Below, piece by piece: positions 1 to 8,687 of a DNA stretch of 64,000 nt (its first letter is position 1; each line of letters opens with the position of its first letter). The notes below the pieces were generated by a model. That model did no database searches. It saw only the letters and a program-made list of their open reading frames with translations, and had not been told where the DNA came from. Origin of the DNA: Desulfovibrio sp. ZJ209 (GTDB lineage Bacteria; Desulfobacterota; Desulfovibrionia; Desulfovibrionales; Desulfovibrionaceae). The position numbers and the translations under genes were made by a program. Location: positions 1 to 64,000 of the forward strand of contig NZ_JAAKEJ010000007.1 of NCBI RefSeq assembly GCF_011039135.1, read 5' to 3'.

Positions 1-1
1 C

Positions 2-181
2 AAAGCAATCGCAAACATCATAGGCATAACCGATACCACCAGTTACTGGCAGAGCGGACCCGTTGCCCGCTTCAAAGTGCCCGTAAATCTGCCGCGTGGC
101 GTCGCCCATCACGCCTCCCATGCTGGGGGAAGTCACGAACCGATAAGTCCTCTAAGCCAGAAGGAGGGCTTATGGAAATAA
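2..181 (+). CDS. 3' end of a small phage-type regulator (partial)
   Basis: The reading frame is open from the left edge and stops at a TAA overlapping the integrase start by 10 bases. About 59 residues are visible. The beginning (residues like IANIIGITDTTSYWQSG) resembles the second half of a helix-turn-helix, as in Cro/Cox-like phage regulators. The overlap with the integrase, whose ribosome-binding site AAGGAGG lies inside this frame, fits an excisionase or repressor placed just before int. The 5' end is outside the window, so function is inferred only from position and the short helix pattern. Confidence 0.4.
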   Translation, partial: KAIANIIGITDTTSYWQSGPVARFKVPVNLPRGVAHHASHAGGSHEPISPLSQKEGLWK

Positions 182-1086
182 AGGTATTCGGCGATCTCTT
201 GGCGGAATGGTGGGAGCGGTATCTGGGGCGCGGTTCGGCGAAGTATGCCGCCGAGTGCTGGCGGCGGCTTGAGCGCGAAGTCCTGCCGAAGCTGGGCGAC
301 AAGCCTCCCAAAAAAATCACGCCGCCCATGATTTTGCGCATTTTGCGCCGCATCGAGGCAAAGGGCACCTTTGCGTCGGCCCGCAAGGTAAAAAGCCATA
401 TTTCGCAGGCCATGCGCTATGGCATCGCCTGCGGCCTCGTCATCAGCGACCCGACCCGCGATCTGGGCTTTGCGCTCACGCCCCATAAATCGCACCCGCG
501 CGCCGCTCTCACCGACCCCACGGCCATTGGCACCTTCATGGCGGCCCTTGAGCGTTTACGCCCGCGCAAGCGCGCGCTGTCGCTCAAGCTGCTCGCCCTG
601 ACCTTTGTACGGCCCGGGGAACTGGCGGCCGGGGAATGGGCCGAAGTCTCATGGGACGCGGCCTTGTGGAGGATTCCCGGCGCGCGCATGAAGATGAAGC
701 GCCCGCATATGGTGCCGCTTTCCCGCCAGGCGCTGGAGGTCCTGCGCGAGCTGCACGGCATTACCGGCGCCCATGTCCACATGTTCCCTAGGCACAGGGA
801 TACGGCATTGCCGGAAAAGCCCCGCTGTCTTGGCTATGCGCTCCGGCAACTGGGCTATGACGGCGCCACCATGACGCCGCACGGCTGTCGCGCAATGGCC
901 GCGACGACACTCTCCGAGCTGGGCTGGCCCTCGGAGGTGATTGAACGGCAACTGGCGCACACGGACCACAATCAGGTCCGCGCGGCCTACCAACGGGGGG
1001 AGCTGATAGAGGAACGGCGCAAGATGATGCAGGCATGGGCCGACTGGCTCGATCTGCGTTGCGCCCGGGCCATCCTGAGCAGATAG
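172..1086 (+). CDS. Tyrosine recombinase / phage integrase, short form
   Basis: A 304-residue site-specific recombinase. The catalytic set of the tyrosine recombinases is present: R147, a lysine at about 174-176, H237-x-x-R240, H263 and nucleophile Y273. The C-terminal half resembles P4-type integrases, but those usually have about 400 residues with an N-terminal arm-binding DUF4102 domain. Here the protein begins directly in the core-binding region. AAGGAGG sits 5 bases before the ATG, so the short form looks like the translated product and not a mis-called start. It lies next to the initiator tRNA gene, a typical integration target, so the left window edge is probably inside an integrated element. 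Confidence 0.88.
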   Translation: MEIKVFGDLLAEWWERYLGRGSAKYAAECWRRLEREVLPKLGDKPPKKITPPMILRILRRIEAKGTFASARKVKSHISQAMRYGIACGLVISDPTRDLGFALTPHKSHPRAALTDPTAIGTFMAALERLRPRKRALSLKLLALTFVRPGELAAGEWAEVSWDAALWRIPGARMKMKRPHMVPLSRQALEVLRELHGITGAHVHMFPRHRDTALPEKPRCLGYALRQLGYDGATMTPHGCRAMAATTLSELGWPSEVIERQLAHTDHNQVRAAYQRGELIEERRKMMQAWADWLDLRCARAILSR

Positions 1087-1263
1087 GCAATTTTTTGGCA
1101 GAGGCGGGGGCGCGGGAGCGCCCCCACCGACGGCCCGTTGCACCGGGCCGCCACGGCCCCACGGACGGCAGTCTCACGTCCGCGAGGTATCCGCCTGCTT
1201 ACCCTTTGGGAGGGCGCAAGCAGTCTAGCCGGGTACTTCACGGGGCGCAACACTCAACGAGCC
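1087..1263 (+). other. Intergenic segment with two GC-rich hairpins
   Basis: There is no convincing ORF. Two hairpins follow the integrase: arms 1106-1113/1118-1125 and a second at about 1131-1150. Neither is followed by a T-run, so they are not clear intrinsic terminators. No GATC site lies in this interval, unlike the Dam-regulated mom promoter of phage Mu. Confidence 0.4.
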
Positions 1264-1455
1264 ATGAGAGAGGATACGACACAGGAAATTCGGTATGGCC
1301 AGTGCCACAAGCTGCTGGCCCGGGGCTGGGCGCGCGACGCCCATATCATTCACAAGTGCCCCCGCTGCGGGGCCTACAACACCCTGCGGGCCACGCGCCC
1401 CAGCTCCGCGCCGCATGACGGCCTTTCGGAGCCGAAAAATGGCAGGCAAGACTGA
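1264..1455 (+). CDS. com: Com-family zinc-finger regulator (phage Mu Com-like)
   Basis: A 63-residue protein with the CxxC...CPRCG zinc-binding pattern (GQCHKLL early, CPRCGAYNTLRA in the middle) typical of Mu Com. In Mu, Com binds the com-mom mRNA and opens the mom start site for translation. The length matches Com (about 62 residues). The ATG at 1264 lies just before the conserved part; longer upstream extensions of the frame do not resemble the family. Its end overlaps the next ORF by 17 bases, which in turn overlaps the ABC-GNAT gene by 4, so the three are probably translationally coupled. That regulation is inferred from Mu. Confidence 0.8.
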   Translation: MREDTTQEIRYGQCHKLLARGWARDAHIIHKCPRCGAYNTLRATRPSSAPHDGLSEPKNGRQD

Positions 1456-1600
1456 TGCCCCGAAAATGTTAGGGGCCAATGGTTTCAAGTACCGCGAGCA
1501 GTTCGGCGTCATCGTCATCTGTAAAGACGAGGCCGAGCATAAAATCGTCTATGAGCGGCTCAAGGCCCAGGGCTACAAGTGCAAGGTGGTGCGCGTATGA
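1439..1600 (+). CDS. Small conserved-looking protein between com and the Mom-like gene
   Basis: A 53-residue ORF (MAGKTDAPKM...) with a compact alpha/beta look: VIVICKDEAEHKIVYERL followed by a hydrophobic C-terminus. It overlaps com by 17 bases and its TGA overlaps the ATG of the downstream gene (ATGA). I do not recognise the family. Its location inside a tightly overlapping cluster argues that it is translated and may work with, or couple translation of, the Mom-like enzyme. It may instead be only a coupling ORF. Confidence 0.6.
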   Translation: MAGKTDAPKMLGANGFKYREQFGVIVICKDEAEHKIVYERLKAQGYKCKVVRV

Positions 1601-2757
1601 TCATCCGCATCCACCATCCGGCCCCGGCGTATGACAGCTACCGCGCCGCGTGCGTCCAGAGCCTGTTTAATGCCGACGGCATCGGCTTTGACCTCGAGGC
1701 AGACCTTCCCATTGATACGCCAGAGGCCGCCCCGTGGCAGATCGGCCTAGTGGTCGGCCCTTCCGGCTCCGGCAAGTCCAGCATCGGCGCGCGCATATGG
1801 GGCAAGGACGCCCTGCGCGGGGCCGAGCGCTGGCCGTCCGACGTGCCCATCATCGACGCCATTGCGCCGGAAAGCGCCGGTGGAAGCTGGCAGCAGGCCA
1901 CGGCCGCGCTTTCGGCCGTAGGGCTTGGAGACGTGCCCGCATGGCTTAGGCCGTTTCGCGTCCTGTCCACCGGGCAGAAGTTCCGGGCATCGCTCGCGCG
2001 CCTGATTTGTGAGGCTCCGGCCCGGGCCGTGGTCGATGAATTTACCAGCGTTGTGGACCGCCAGACCGCCAAAATAGGCGCGAGCGCCTTTGCCAAGGCA
2101 TGGCGAGCCACCGGCGCCCAGGTGGTGCTTCTCTCATGCCATTATGATATTGTGGACTGGCTTTGCCCCGACTGGATATTTGATACCGCCGGGGCGGGCT
2201 TCCGCTGGACGCGGGGGCGCCTTCGACGCCCAGCCGTCGAGCTCGAAATATGCCAGACAGGCTGGAACTTCTGGCCCCTGTTTGAGCCGCATCACTATCT
2301 AAGGCCACCGCACATGGTCGCGGCGACCTGTTATGTGGCCTTTACCGGGGGCGTCCCTGTGGCGCATCTTGCCGTAAGCACCCGCCAGGGCGGCATCGAG
2401 GCCCGTGCCGCGCGGCTCGTCGTGCTCCCGGACTGGCAGGGCATAGGCATCGGGACGGCGTTTCTCAACGAGGTGTGCCGCATGTGGCGCACGGGAGAAA
2501 ACCGCTTTGGCAAGCCCATGCCCACGCTTTTCAACACCTCACACCCCGGGCTGTGCCGCGCCTTGCGCCGCTCGCCGCTCTGGACACAAGTGTCGGCACT
2601 CCTGCACGGGAGCAACAAAGCCCGCAGCGCACGGTCCATAACCAACTCACGGACGCGCTCGGGCAGCATTGCAACGCTCGGCAAGGGCTGGGGCTATGGC
2701 GGTCACTTCCGCGCCATTCAGGGCTTCCGCTACTTAGGAGAAAAGCAGGAGGTCTAA
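1597..2757 (+). CDS. ABC-type ATPase fused to a Mom-like GNAT domain (putative DNA base modification enzyme)
   Basis: 386 residues in two parts. Residues 1 to about 215 form a small ABC ATPase: Walker A GPSGSGKSS at 54-62, signature LSTGQ 123-127, Walker B ending VVDEF 145-149 and an H-loop SCH 180-182. There is no membrane part, so it is not a transporter. Residues about 225-386 resemble the GNAT-fold Mom protein: HHYL at 232-235, an acetyl-CoA loop QGIGIG near 281-286 and a GYGGHFRAIQGFRY C-terminus. In phage Mu, Mom converts adenine to N6-carbamoylmethyladenine and protects phage DNA from restriction. The ATG at 1597 overlaps the previous stop (ATGA), and an upstream Com homologue supports the assignment. 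What the ATPase contributes is unknown. Confidence 0.72.
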   Translation: MIIRIHHPAPAYDSYRAACVQSLFNADGIGFDLEADLPIDTPEAAPWQIGLVVGPSGSGKSSIGARIWGKDALRGAERWPSDVPIIDAIAPESAGGSWQQATAALSAVGLGDVPAWLRPFRVLSTGQKFRASLARLICEAPARAVVDEFTSVVDRQTAKIGASAFAKAWRATGAQVVLLSCHYDIVDWLCPDWIFDTAGAGFRWTRGRLRRPAVELEICQTGWNFWPLFEPHHYLRPPHMVAATCYVAFTGGVPVAHLAVSTRQGGIEARAARLVVLPDWQGIGIGTAFLNEVCRMWRTGENRFGKPMPTLFNTSHPGLCRALRRSPLWTQVSALLHGSNKARSARSITNSRTRSGSIATLGKGWGYGGHFRAIQGFRYLGEKQEV

Positions 2758-2766
2758 AAAACAAAA

Positions 2767-2801
2767 AACCGCCGGGCCAATTTTTCCCCCGGCGGTTTTT
2801 T
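2767..2801 (+). terminator. Bidirectional-looking intrinsic terminator after the Mom-like gene
   Basis: Arms CCGCCGGG (2769-2776) and CCCGGCGG (2788-2795) are followed by six T and preceded by an A-run. It ends the com/mom-like transcript. Confidence 0.85.
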
Positions 2802-2905
2802 GCGGCTGGATTTGTGCCATTTTATCCGCAAAACGGTGCCAACTTGCGCGCCCGCTTATTGCTTGGCCGCTCCAGCGGAATGGGGCGTGGTTAGAAATAG
2901 GTTAG

Positions 2906-2947
2906 AAAAATGAAAAGGCACTTATGGTTAGAAAACCGTAAGTGCCT
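2906..2947 (-). terminator. Terminator of tRNA-fMet
   Basis: A near-perfect inverted repeat (arms 2916-2929 and 2934-2947, one mismatch) is followed on the minus strand by TTTTCATTTTT. It lies 9 bases downstream of the tRNA 3' end. Confidence 0.7.
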
Positions 2948-2955
2948 GATTTTAT

Positions 2956-3032
<77 letters not shown>

Positions 3033-3045
3033 GCATGTGCTCGTA

Positions 3046-3074
3046 GATATATACGCTGGCATGAGGGGAGTCAA
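3046..3074 (-). promoter_or_regulatory. Sigma70-type promoter for tRNA-fMet
   Basis: On the minus strand, TTGACT, a 17-base spacer, then TATATC end 14 bases before the mature tRNA 5' end. Spacing and position fit a strong stable-RNA promoter. Found by eye. Confidence 0.6.
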
Positions 3075-3275
3075 GGGGAAATTTGCTGAAGGGGAGAGGT
3101 GCTCAGGGGCTGACTTGGTAGCGGTTGTGACTCCCTGCATGGGTTAGGCCTGTTGCGGAGTTATGGCAGGGAGTTAATGAGAGGTAATACTTGGGCATGC
3201 AGGTGGACACCGTGGAAAATAAAGCGTCCGCAAACAACGTTCCGTGACAGGGTGCTGTCCGCGTATCGTTTAAAT

Positions 3276-4781
3276 TCAGCGGCGGCGCCAAAGGCTGCAA
3301 CATTCAAGATGGGGGGTGTGCGGGAAAAGGTCAACCGCCGCCAGGCGTTGGAGGGTGTAGGCCGTGGAGAGCTTCGCGGCATCGCGCGCGAGCGTGGCCG
3401 GATTGCAGGAGACATACAGGATGTGCTCCGGCGCAAGGTGCAGCAGGGCGCCAAGCGCTGCCGGCGCAAGGCCGCCGCGGGGCGGATCGAGCAGGGCCGT
3501 CCCCCAAGTCGGGAGGGTGTGCCCTTTGCCGAGGCCCGGCAGTGGCGCTCCGGCTGCAAGGCGCTTGAGGAGGGCCCCGGCATCGCCAGTGAGATAGCGG
3601 CAGCCGCCCAGCCCCGCATCCGCCGCATTGCGTGCGGCAAGGGCGACGGCCCGGCGGTCGCTCTCCATGCCTACTACCGCCCCATAGTCACGGGCGAGGA
3701 GTTGCCCGGGCGCGCCCACGCCGCAATACACATCAAGCAGGCCTCGTCCGCCGCCCGGGGGGGCCATGCCCATCACTGTGCGGGCAAGCAGTTCGGCCGC
3801 GCCGGTGTTGACCTGAAAGAAGGTGGCCGCATCCAGCGCGAAGGAGCGGCCCGCAAGCGGTAGGTGCAGGAGTGCGGCTTCCGGGTTTTCCGCACCCTCG
3901 GCGTCGAGGCAGAGGATGCGGCGCTCCCCGCTCGCCAGCGCGTCATCCCGGCCGCGTTCCTCATGGATGAAGCCGCCCATGCGGCTCGCGCCGCCCAAGG
4001 AGAGCAGGCGCTCCCCCATGGCGCGGACGGCGGCGCGTTCGGTCCGGTTCCCGGGGCTCGTCAGGCAAAGCGCCCACCAGCGCGCCTCCGTTTCGCCGGG
4101 CAGCCAGCCTTGGCGCAATGCAAGAAAGCGCCAAAAGCCCCGCTCGCCGGTCTTGCCACTCCCGCGCCGTTCCGAAGCGCGCCACGCCGGGAGCCCGCTT
4201 TGGGCCGCGGCTTCCTGTGCCACTGCCAAAAGCTCGCGACCCCCGGAAGGCGGAAGGGCACAGTCGGGCGTCGGCACCACATCCGCGCCGCCCCGGCTCC
4301 GCTGGCCGAGCACAAGGCCATCCGGCCCTGCGCCAAAGGCAAAGGTCATGCGGTTGCGGAAGCCGGCAAGGCTGGGCGAGGGGAGGGGCGTCTCCCATGC
4401 CGCGTCCAGCGCATCCGCATCAAGGCCGCCGATGCGGGCGAGGGCGTCGCGCGCAAGCCGGGTTTTCCATTCCAGCTGGCTCGCATAGGGCATGGCCTGG
4501 AGCGGGCACCCGCCGCAGCCCGGGGCGCCCGGGCCGGCGCCCGCGTGCGGGCAGAGCGGCGGCACCGCGTCCGCCGCCGGGCGCAGAACCTCCACAAGCT
4601 CCGCCTCCAAGAAGCGCGCCTTGCGGGCCTTCACCCGGCAGCGGACCGTCTGGCCGGGCAGCCCCCCGGCCACAAAGACCGTGAGCCCGCGCTCGCCCGG
4701 GCGCGCGGGATCCTTGAGGTGGCCGACGCCGCGCCCGTCGTGGGCCAGGCCGTCAAGCACAAGGTCGAGACAGTCGTGCAT
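3276..4781 (-). CDS. rlmD: 23S rRNA (uracil-5-)-methyltransferase RumA/RlmD family
   Basis: 501 residues from the ATG at 4781. An upstream in-frame ATG at 4850 would add a basic, low-complexity tail and is less likely. Order: N-terminal TRAM RNA-binding domain, a cysteine cluster (LCPH ... CGGCPLQ) as in the [4Fe-4S] RumA subgroup, the FQVN and DVYCGVG SAM-binding region, and the catalytic VSCNPATLARD motif near the C-terminus. The family makes 5-methyluridine in 23S rRNA or tRNA with SAM. The exact target cannot be fixed from sequence, so RlmD is a best guess over other TrmA-type paralogues. It stands alone, with no clear ribosome-binding site before the chosen start. Confidence 0.85.
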   Translation of the reverse strand: MHDCLDLVLDGLAHDGRGVGHLKDPARPGERGLTVFVAGGLPGQTVRCRVKARKARFLEAELVEVLRPAADAVPPLCPHAGAGPGAPGCGGCPLQAMPYASQLEWKTRLARDALARIGGLDADALDAAWETPLPSPSLAGFRNRMTFAFGAGPDGLVLGQRSRGGADVVPTPDCALPPSGGRELLAVAQEAAAQSGLPAWRASERRGSGKTGERGFWRFLALRQGWLPGETEARWWALCLTSPGNRTERAAVRAMGERLLSLGGASRMGGFIHEERGRDDALASGERRILCLDAEGAENPEAALLHLPLAGRSFALDAATFFQVNTGAAELLARTVMGMAPPGGGRGLLDVYCGVGAPGQLLARDYGAVVGMESDRRAVALAARNAADAGLGGCRYLTGDAGALLKRLAAGAPLPGLGKGHTLPTWGTALLDPPRGGLAPAALGALLHLAPEHILYVSCNPATLARDAAKLSTAYTLQRLAAVDLFPHTPHLECCSLWRRR

Positions 4782-4997
4782 GAGCGCGAGCGTAGCACGA
4801 CGCTTCGCCCGGCGCCAGCGGCGCCGGCCCCGGGCCCGAGGCGCCCGCAATGGCAGCGCCGGCGCGGCCCGGGCATTGACAGAACCCCTCTTTCAGGCTA
4901 GCCGTAAGGGATAGGCAGGGCCGTTCCCAGGGCCCGGCGCTCCGCCGCGGAGCCGCGCATGCGGTTTCGCCTCCACACTATTGCCGAGGAGATTCCG

Positions 4998-5669
4998 GTG
5001 AACATTCTCATTTTCGGCCCCAACGGCAGCGGCAAGGGCACCCAGGGCGAACTGCTCAAGCAGAAGTATGACCTGGCGCACATCGAGTCCGGCGCCATCT
5101 TCCGCGAACATATCGGTGGCGGCACCGAGCTCGGCAAGAAGGCCAAGGCCTATATCGACCGCGGCGACCTCGTGCCCGACGACATCACCATTCCCATGGT
5201 GCTCGAGACCCTGCGCACCAAGGGCGGCAAGGGCTGGCTCCTCGACGGCTTCCCGCGCAACATGGTGCAGGCGCGGAAGCTCTGGGAGGCCCTCCAGAAG
5301 GAAGGCATGCCCCTCGACTACGTGGTGGAGATCCAGCTGCCGCGCGAGACCGCGAAAAAGCGCATCATGGGGCGCCGGCTCTGCAAGAACAACAACAATC
5401 ACCCCAACAACATCTATATCGAGGCCATCAAGCCCAATGGCGACAAGTGCCGCGTGTGCGGCGGCGAGCTTGGGCTGCGCAATGACGACCAGGACGAGGC
5501 CGCCATCAACAAGCGCCACGACATTTATTACGACACCAAGGACGGCACCCTGGCCGCAGCCTACTTCTACCGCGACCTCGCGGGCGACGGCAAGACCAGG
5601 TACATCGTGCTGGACGGCGAGGGCAGCATCGACGCCATCCGCGAAGCGCTGCTCGCGCAGCTGGATTAA
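4998..5669 (+). CDS. adk: Adenylate kinase
   Basis: 223 residues starting at GTG 4998 with GAGGAG upstream; the earlier ATG at 4959 would add residues not seen in the family. The N-terminus has the P-loop GPNGSGKGTQ, followed by the NMP-binding segment (RGDLVPDDIT) and DGFPRN. The LID region is long, with CKN...CRVCG cysteines, as in the Desulfovibrio-type enzyme. It interconverts ATP, AMP and ADP in the cytoplasm. It is followed 71 bases later by galE. Confidence 0.96.
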   Translation: MNILIFGPNGSGKGTQGELLKQKYDLAHIESGAIFREHIGGGTELGKKAKAYIDRGDLVPDDITIPMVLETLRTKGGKGWLLDGFPRNMVQARKLWEALQKEGMPLDYVVEIQLPRETAKKRIMGRRLCKNNNNHPNNIYIEAIKPNGDKCRVCGGELGLRNDDQDEAAINKRHDIYYDTKDGTLAAAYFYRDLAGDGKTRYIVLDGEGSIDAIREALLAQLD

Positions 5670-5740
5670 CGGCAAAAATCGCGCCGCGCCGTGCGCCTCC
5701 CCGGGGCCGCGGTGCGGCGTATTTTTTTGCGGGGGGAGGC

Positions 5741-6727
5741 ATGGCCGTACTCGTCTGCGGGGGCGCGGGCTATATCGGCTCGCACAATGTCCGCGCGCTG
5801 CTCGCGGCCGGGCGCGAGGTGGTGGTGGCCGACAACTTCCTCACCGGCCACCGCGAGGCCGTGGCGCCCGGGGCATCTCTCCATGAGATAGACATCCGCG
5901 ACGCGGACGCCTTGGATGCGGTCTTCGCCGCCCATCGCATAGATGCGGTGCTCCATTTTGCCGCCAGCTCCCTTGTGGGCGAGAGCATGGAGCGGCCGCT
6001 CGACTATTTCAACAACAATGTCCTCGGCATGCAGCGCCTGTTGGAGGCCATGCAGCGGCACGTGGTCCGGCGCATCGTTTTTTCCTCTTCCGCCGCGGTC
6101 TACGGCGAGCCGGACGCCGTGCCCATCCCCGAGGATGCGCCGCTTTCCCCCACCAACCCCTATGGCGAGAGCAAGCGCATCATGGAGCGCATCATGCACT
6201 GGGCGGCGCTGGCCCACGGCATGCGCTTCGTGAGCCTGAGGTATTTCAACGTGGGCGGCGCGTGGCCCGGCGGCGCCATCGGCGAGGACCACCGGCCCGA
6301 AAGCCACCTCATCCCGCTCATCCTTCAGGTGCCGCTCGGCCGGCGCCCGCATATCTCCATCTTCGGCACGGATTACCCCACGCCCGACGGCACCTGCGTG
6401 CGCGATTACATCGATGTCATGGACCTGGCGGACGCGCACCTGCGCGCCCTCGAGCACCTTGAGCGCGGCGGCGGGAGCCTGGTATGCAACCTCGGCAACG
6501 GCAAGGGCTTTTCCGTGCGCGAGATGGTCGAGGCCGCGCGCCGCGTCACCGGGCACGCCATCCCCGTGGTCGAAGGGCCGCGCCGCGCCGGCGACCCGGC
6601 CCGGCTCGTGGCGTCGGCGGAGCTCGCCGGGCGCGCTCTGGGCTGGCGCCCCACGCTGGACATCGAGGCCATCATCGCCTCCGCCTGGGAGTGGCACAGA
6701 AAGCATCCGCAGGGCTATGGAGCTTGA
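5741..6727 (+). CDS. galE: UDP-glucose 4-epimerase
   Basis: 328 residues with a strong GGGGGGAGG before the ATG. The NAD-binding GGAGYIGSH is at the N-terminus, and the SDR catalytic set is present: SSSAAVYG and the Y-x-x-x-K in NPYGESKRIME, then RYFNVGGA and the C-terminal CVRDYIDVMDLA typical of GalE. It interconverts UDP-glucose and UDP-galactose for surface glycans. The coding sequence ends normally, immediately before the AT-rich restriction-modification cassette. Confidence 0.94.
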   Translation: MAVLVCGGAGYIGSHNVRALLAAGREVVVADNFLTGHREAVAPGASLHEIDIRDADALDAVFAAHRIDAVLHFAASSLVGESMERPLDYFNNNVLGMQRLLEAMQRHVVRRIVFSSSAAVYGEPDAVPIPEDAPLSPTNPYGESKRIMERIMHWAALAHGMRFVSLRYFNVGGAWPGGAIGEDHRPESHLIPLILQVPLGRRPHISIFGTDYPTPDGTCVRDYIDVMDLADAHLRALEHLERGGGSLVCNLGNGKGFSVREMVEAARRVTGHAIPVVEGPRRAGDPARLVASAELAGRALGWRPTLDIEAIIASAWEWHRKHPQGYGA

Positions 6728-6955
6728 GTGGCTCCTCTCATAGTACTTGTTTAGGCGCAGGTAAGAAGAGGCTAACTCATTCCCTGCCGCGGTTATCACG
6801 TGACGCTGTTGCACTGTGTGATATCCGCCATAGAGAAGGCCATGATGTGATTAGTTATTTAATGAAATTGTAATTAGGGCTCCACCTTGGTATGAATTAG
6901 AGGGATTTTTTATGACCAATTTTTCTATACCTTAGTTAAGAAATGAAAGATAATT
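6728..6955. other. Junction between galE and the acquired cassette
   Basis: There is no supported gene. Base composition shifts from GC-rich to AT-rich across about 6800-6900, marking the left edge of the restriction-modification insert. A short hairpin (GAAATGAAA / TTTCATTTC, about 6944-6962) overlaps the end of the methyltransferase gene on the minus strand and may terminate it. No clear target-site duplication with the right edge was seen. Confidence 0.5.
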
Positions 6956-7702
6956 TCATTTCCTAAAAACAAAAAGATATTCATGGGCGATAAGCAAAAA
7001 ATTATATTTTATACTATTTGTTTTCCAATAACCAGTTGCTTTACAATTATGTTGTTCTTTAATGATCAGTTCTTTAAGGGTAAATCCAGCTTCCTCAAAA
7101 ATTTTCATGACTTCGAAAGCCATGGGGATCATGTGTCCCTTTTTGCGCGTATCGCCCATGAGGAGGCAACAAAATTTTTCTGTTTTTAAAACTCTATAAC
7201 ATTCTGCTGCCACCTTTTTCATCTCATCCATGAACGCTTTGCCACTCAAACAGGAGAGATCTTGAGCTGGATCGCCGCCATATTGAATGATGTCGGCATA
7301 CGGTGGATGGGTACAGATAAGGTCGATGCTGCGATCCTCCAAAAAATCCAGATTTCGTGCGTCCCCCTTTCGGATGACTACACTTCCCATCTCTCTATCA
7401 CGTTCAAAGTCAACTTTTTCCCTACAACGTGCCAGTGCGGCATCGTTAATATCTACTCCTATTATATTTCTGTTAAGCAATTTTGCTTCGACGAGGGTAG
7501 TTCCACCACCAGAAAATTGGTCAAGAACCCAATCATTTTCTTTTGAGTACCTAAGGAGGATGTTGCGCGGAATATATGGGGACCAGTTTCCCCGCCATTT
7601 TGCGTCATGTGTGGCCCAATTTCCTCGCTTTGGAAAAGACCAATGTGTTGTTGCCTCCAGCTCAAAATTTTCTGGTTCCCATTTGCGTATGGGGTGAGCC
7701 AT
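6956..7702 (-). CDS. Second amino-methyltransferase of the DpnII-type cassette
   Basis: 248 residues, an N4/N6 amino-DNA methyltransferase. The SAM-binding motif I (LDQFSGGGTTL, 60-70) comes before motif IV (THPPY, 131-135), so the order differs from the beta-class DpnA enzyme that accompanies classical DpnII. The N-terminus carries HWSFPKRGNWATH and NWSPYIPRNIL, a pattern seen in a small family of restriction-associated methylases. HPPY replaces the usual D/N/S-PPY. The start shares one base with the stop of the endonuclease (TAATG), so it is translated with it. Low GC marks it as acquired. Confidence 0.8.
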   Translation of the reverse strand: MAHPIRKWEPENFELEATTHWSFPKRGNWATHDAKWRGNWSPYIPRNILLRYSKENDWVLDQFSGGGTTLVEAKLLNRNIIGVDINDAALARCREKVDFERDREMGSVVIRKGDARNLDFLEDRSIDLICTHPPYADIIQYGGDPAQDLSCLSGKAFMDEMKKVAAECYRVLKTEKFCCLLMGDTRKKGHMIPMAFEVMKIFEEAGFTLKELIIKEQHNCKATGYWKTNSIKYNFLLIAHEYLFVFRK

Positions 7703-8583
7703 TATATCATCACCTTTTTGATAATATTATTTTCTAAATCTGTTATATTGTAGATATGAGGCATCACGTCAAATGTTTCTTCAAGATTGTTTTTGGCACT
7801 CTGCCATCCTTTGCCGTCAGTAAACCAGATAAAAGTGAAACCATTAATCAAGTTGGCTTCCAAAGCCAAGGTTTTATAGCTTCTGGCAGTTTCATTGAGC
7901 TTGCTGCCGCCACTCCCATAAAAATTAGTTTCAATTCCGTAAATCATGTTATCCGTTTTGACGACGAAATCGAATCGTTTTTCCATTTTACCTGAGTTTG
8001 ATATTGCTGTAAGATCTATATTCCATTTATCTGTTATTTGATGAATATACATTTCTTTAAAGTAATTTAGCCCTTTGGTAAATCCCGCTTTTGCAATAAA
8101 GCCCTCCACTAAATCTTCCATAAGGTGGCCGCCACGATTCTTACGGCCATTTGAATCCAGGCCAGTCTCGACGCCTGTGGCATAATCCACTAAATTGTTT
8201 ACTATATGATGTTCCAGCAAATTAAATAATCCTGTCTTTTTCATAAAATTAGCATACATTTCGACAGGTAGGCACCTAAAGTTATGAAGATGCTTAATAT
8301 CAAAGTTGAATAAATGTCCACCTTCCTTATCCTGACAGTATATTTCATTTGTCCTTACCGCTAAGAGAAGGGGAACACACTTTAGCGTCTCAGGATATTT
8401 CAAAATCAGTTTTTCAAAGTCCTTTTCGATATTTTTTGAACCAATGAGAGAATTAAGAATATTTAGTTCAACTTTTACCTGATCAACATTTGCGTAGACT
8501 TTTTCAAAGTCGATATAATACCCATAATCTGCAATACTGTTTCGAAAATCAGAAAACCATGCGTTAAAATCTCGTTCGTGCAT
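7702..8583 (-). CDS. Type II restriction endonuclease, DpnII/MboI family (GATC)
   Basis: 293 residues, close along its length to R.DpnII as remembered: early YYIDFEKVYANV, LNSLIGSKNIEKDF, then LVDYATGVETGLDSNGRKNRGG, KRFDFVV and IETNFYGSGGSKLNETARSYK (the PD-(D/E)xK core), and LEETFDVMPHIYNITDLE at the end. DpnII cuts unmethylated GATC. AAAAAGGAG lies before the ATG. Gene order Dam-type methylase, endonuclease, second methylase on one strand forms an operon. The AT-rich composition contrasts with purL and galE on either side and indicates horizontal acquisition. Confidence 0.92.
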   Translation of the reverse strand: MHERDFNAWFSDFRNSIADYGYYIDFEKVYANVDQVKVELNILNSLIGSKNIEKDFEKLILKYPETLKCVPLLLAVRTNEIYCQDKEGGHLFNFDIKHLHNFRCLPVEMYANFMKKTGLFNLLEHHIVNNLVDYATGVETGLDSNGRKNRGGHLMEDLVEGFIAKAGFTKGLNYFKEMYIHQITDKWNIDLTAISNSGKMEKRFDFVVKTDNMIYGIETNFYGSGGSKLNETARSYKTLALEANLINGFTFIWFTDGKGWQSAKNNLEETFDVMPHIYNITDLENNIIKKVMI

Positions 8584-8687
8584 CTACCTTCTCCTTTTTG
8601 ATAAAGTTAGCATAAAAAATATTTTAGCCATCTCTTCCGAAAATATAAAAGAACAGAAGGAGAGAAATTTATTGTAAAAAGTAAAAC

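Noticed and set aside
1087-1263. Dam-controlled promoter like that of Mu mom
   Set aside because: No GATC sites occur in this interval; the only nearby one (TGATCA) overlaps the Mom-like start codon.
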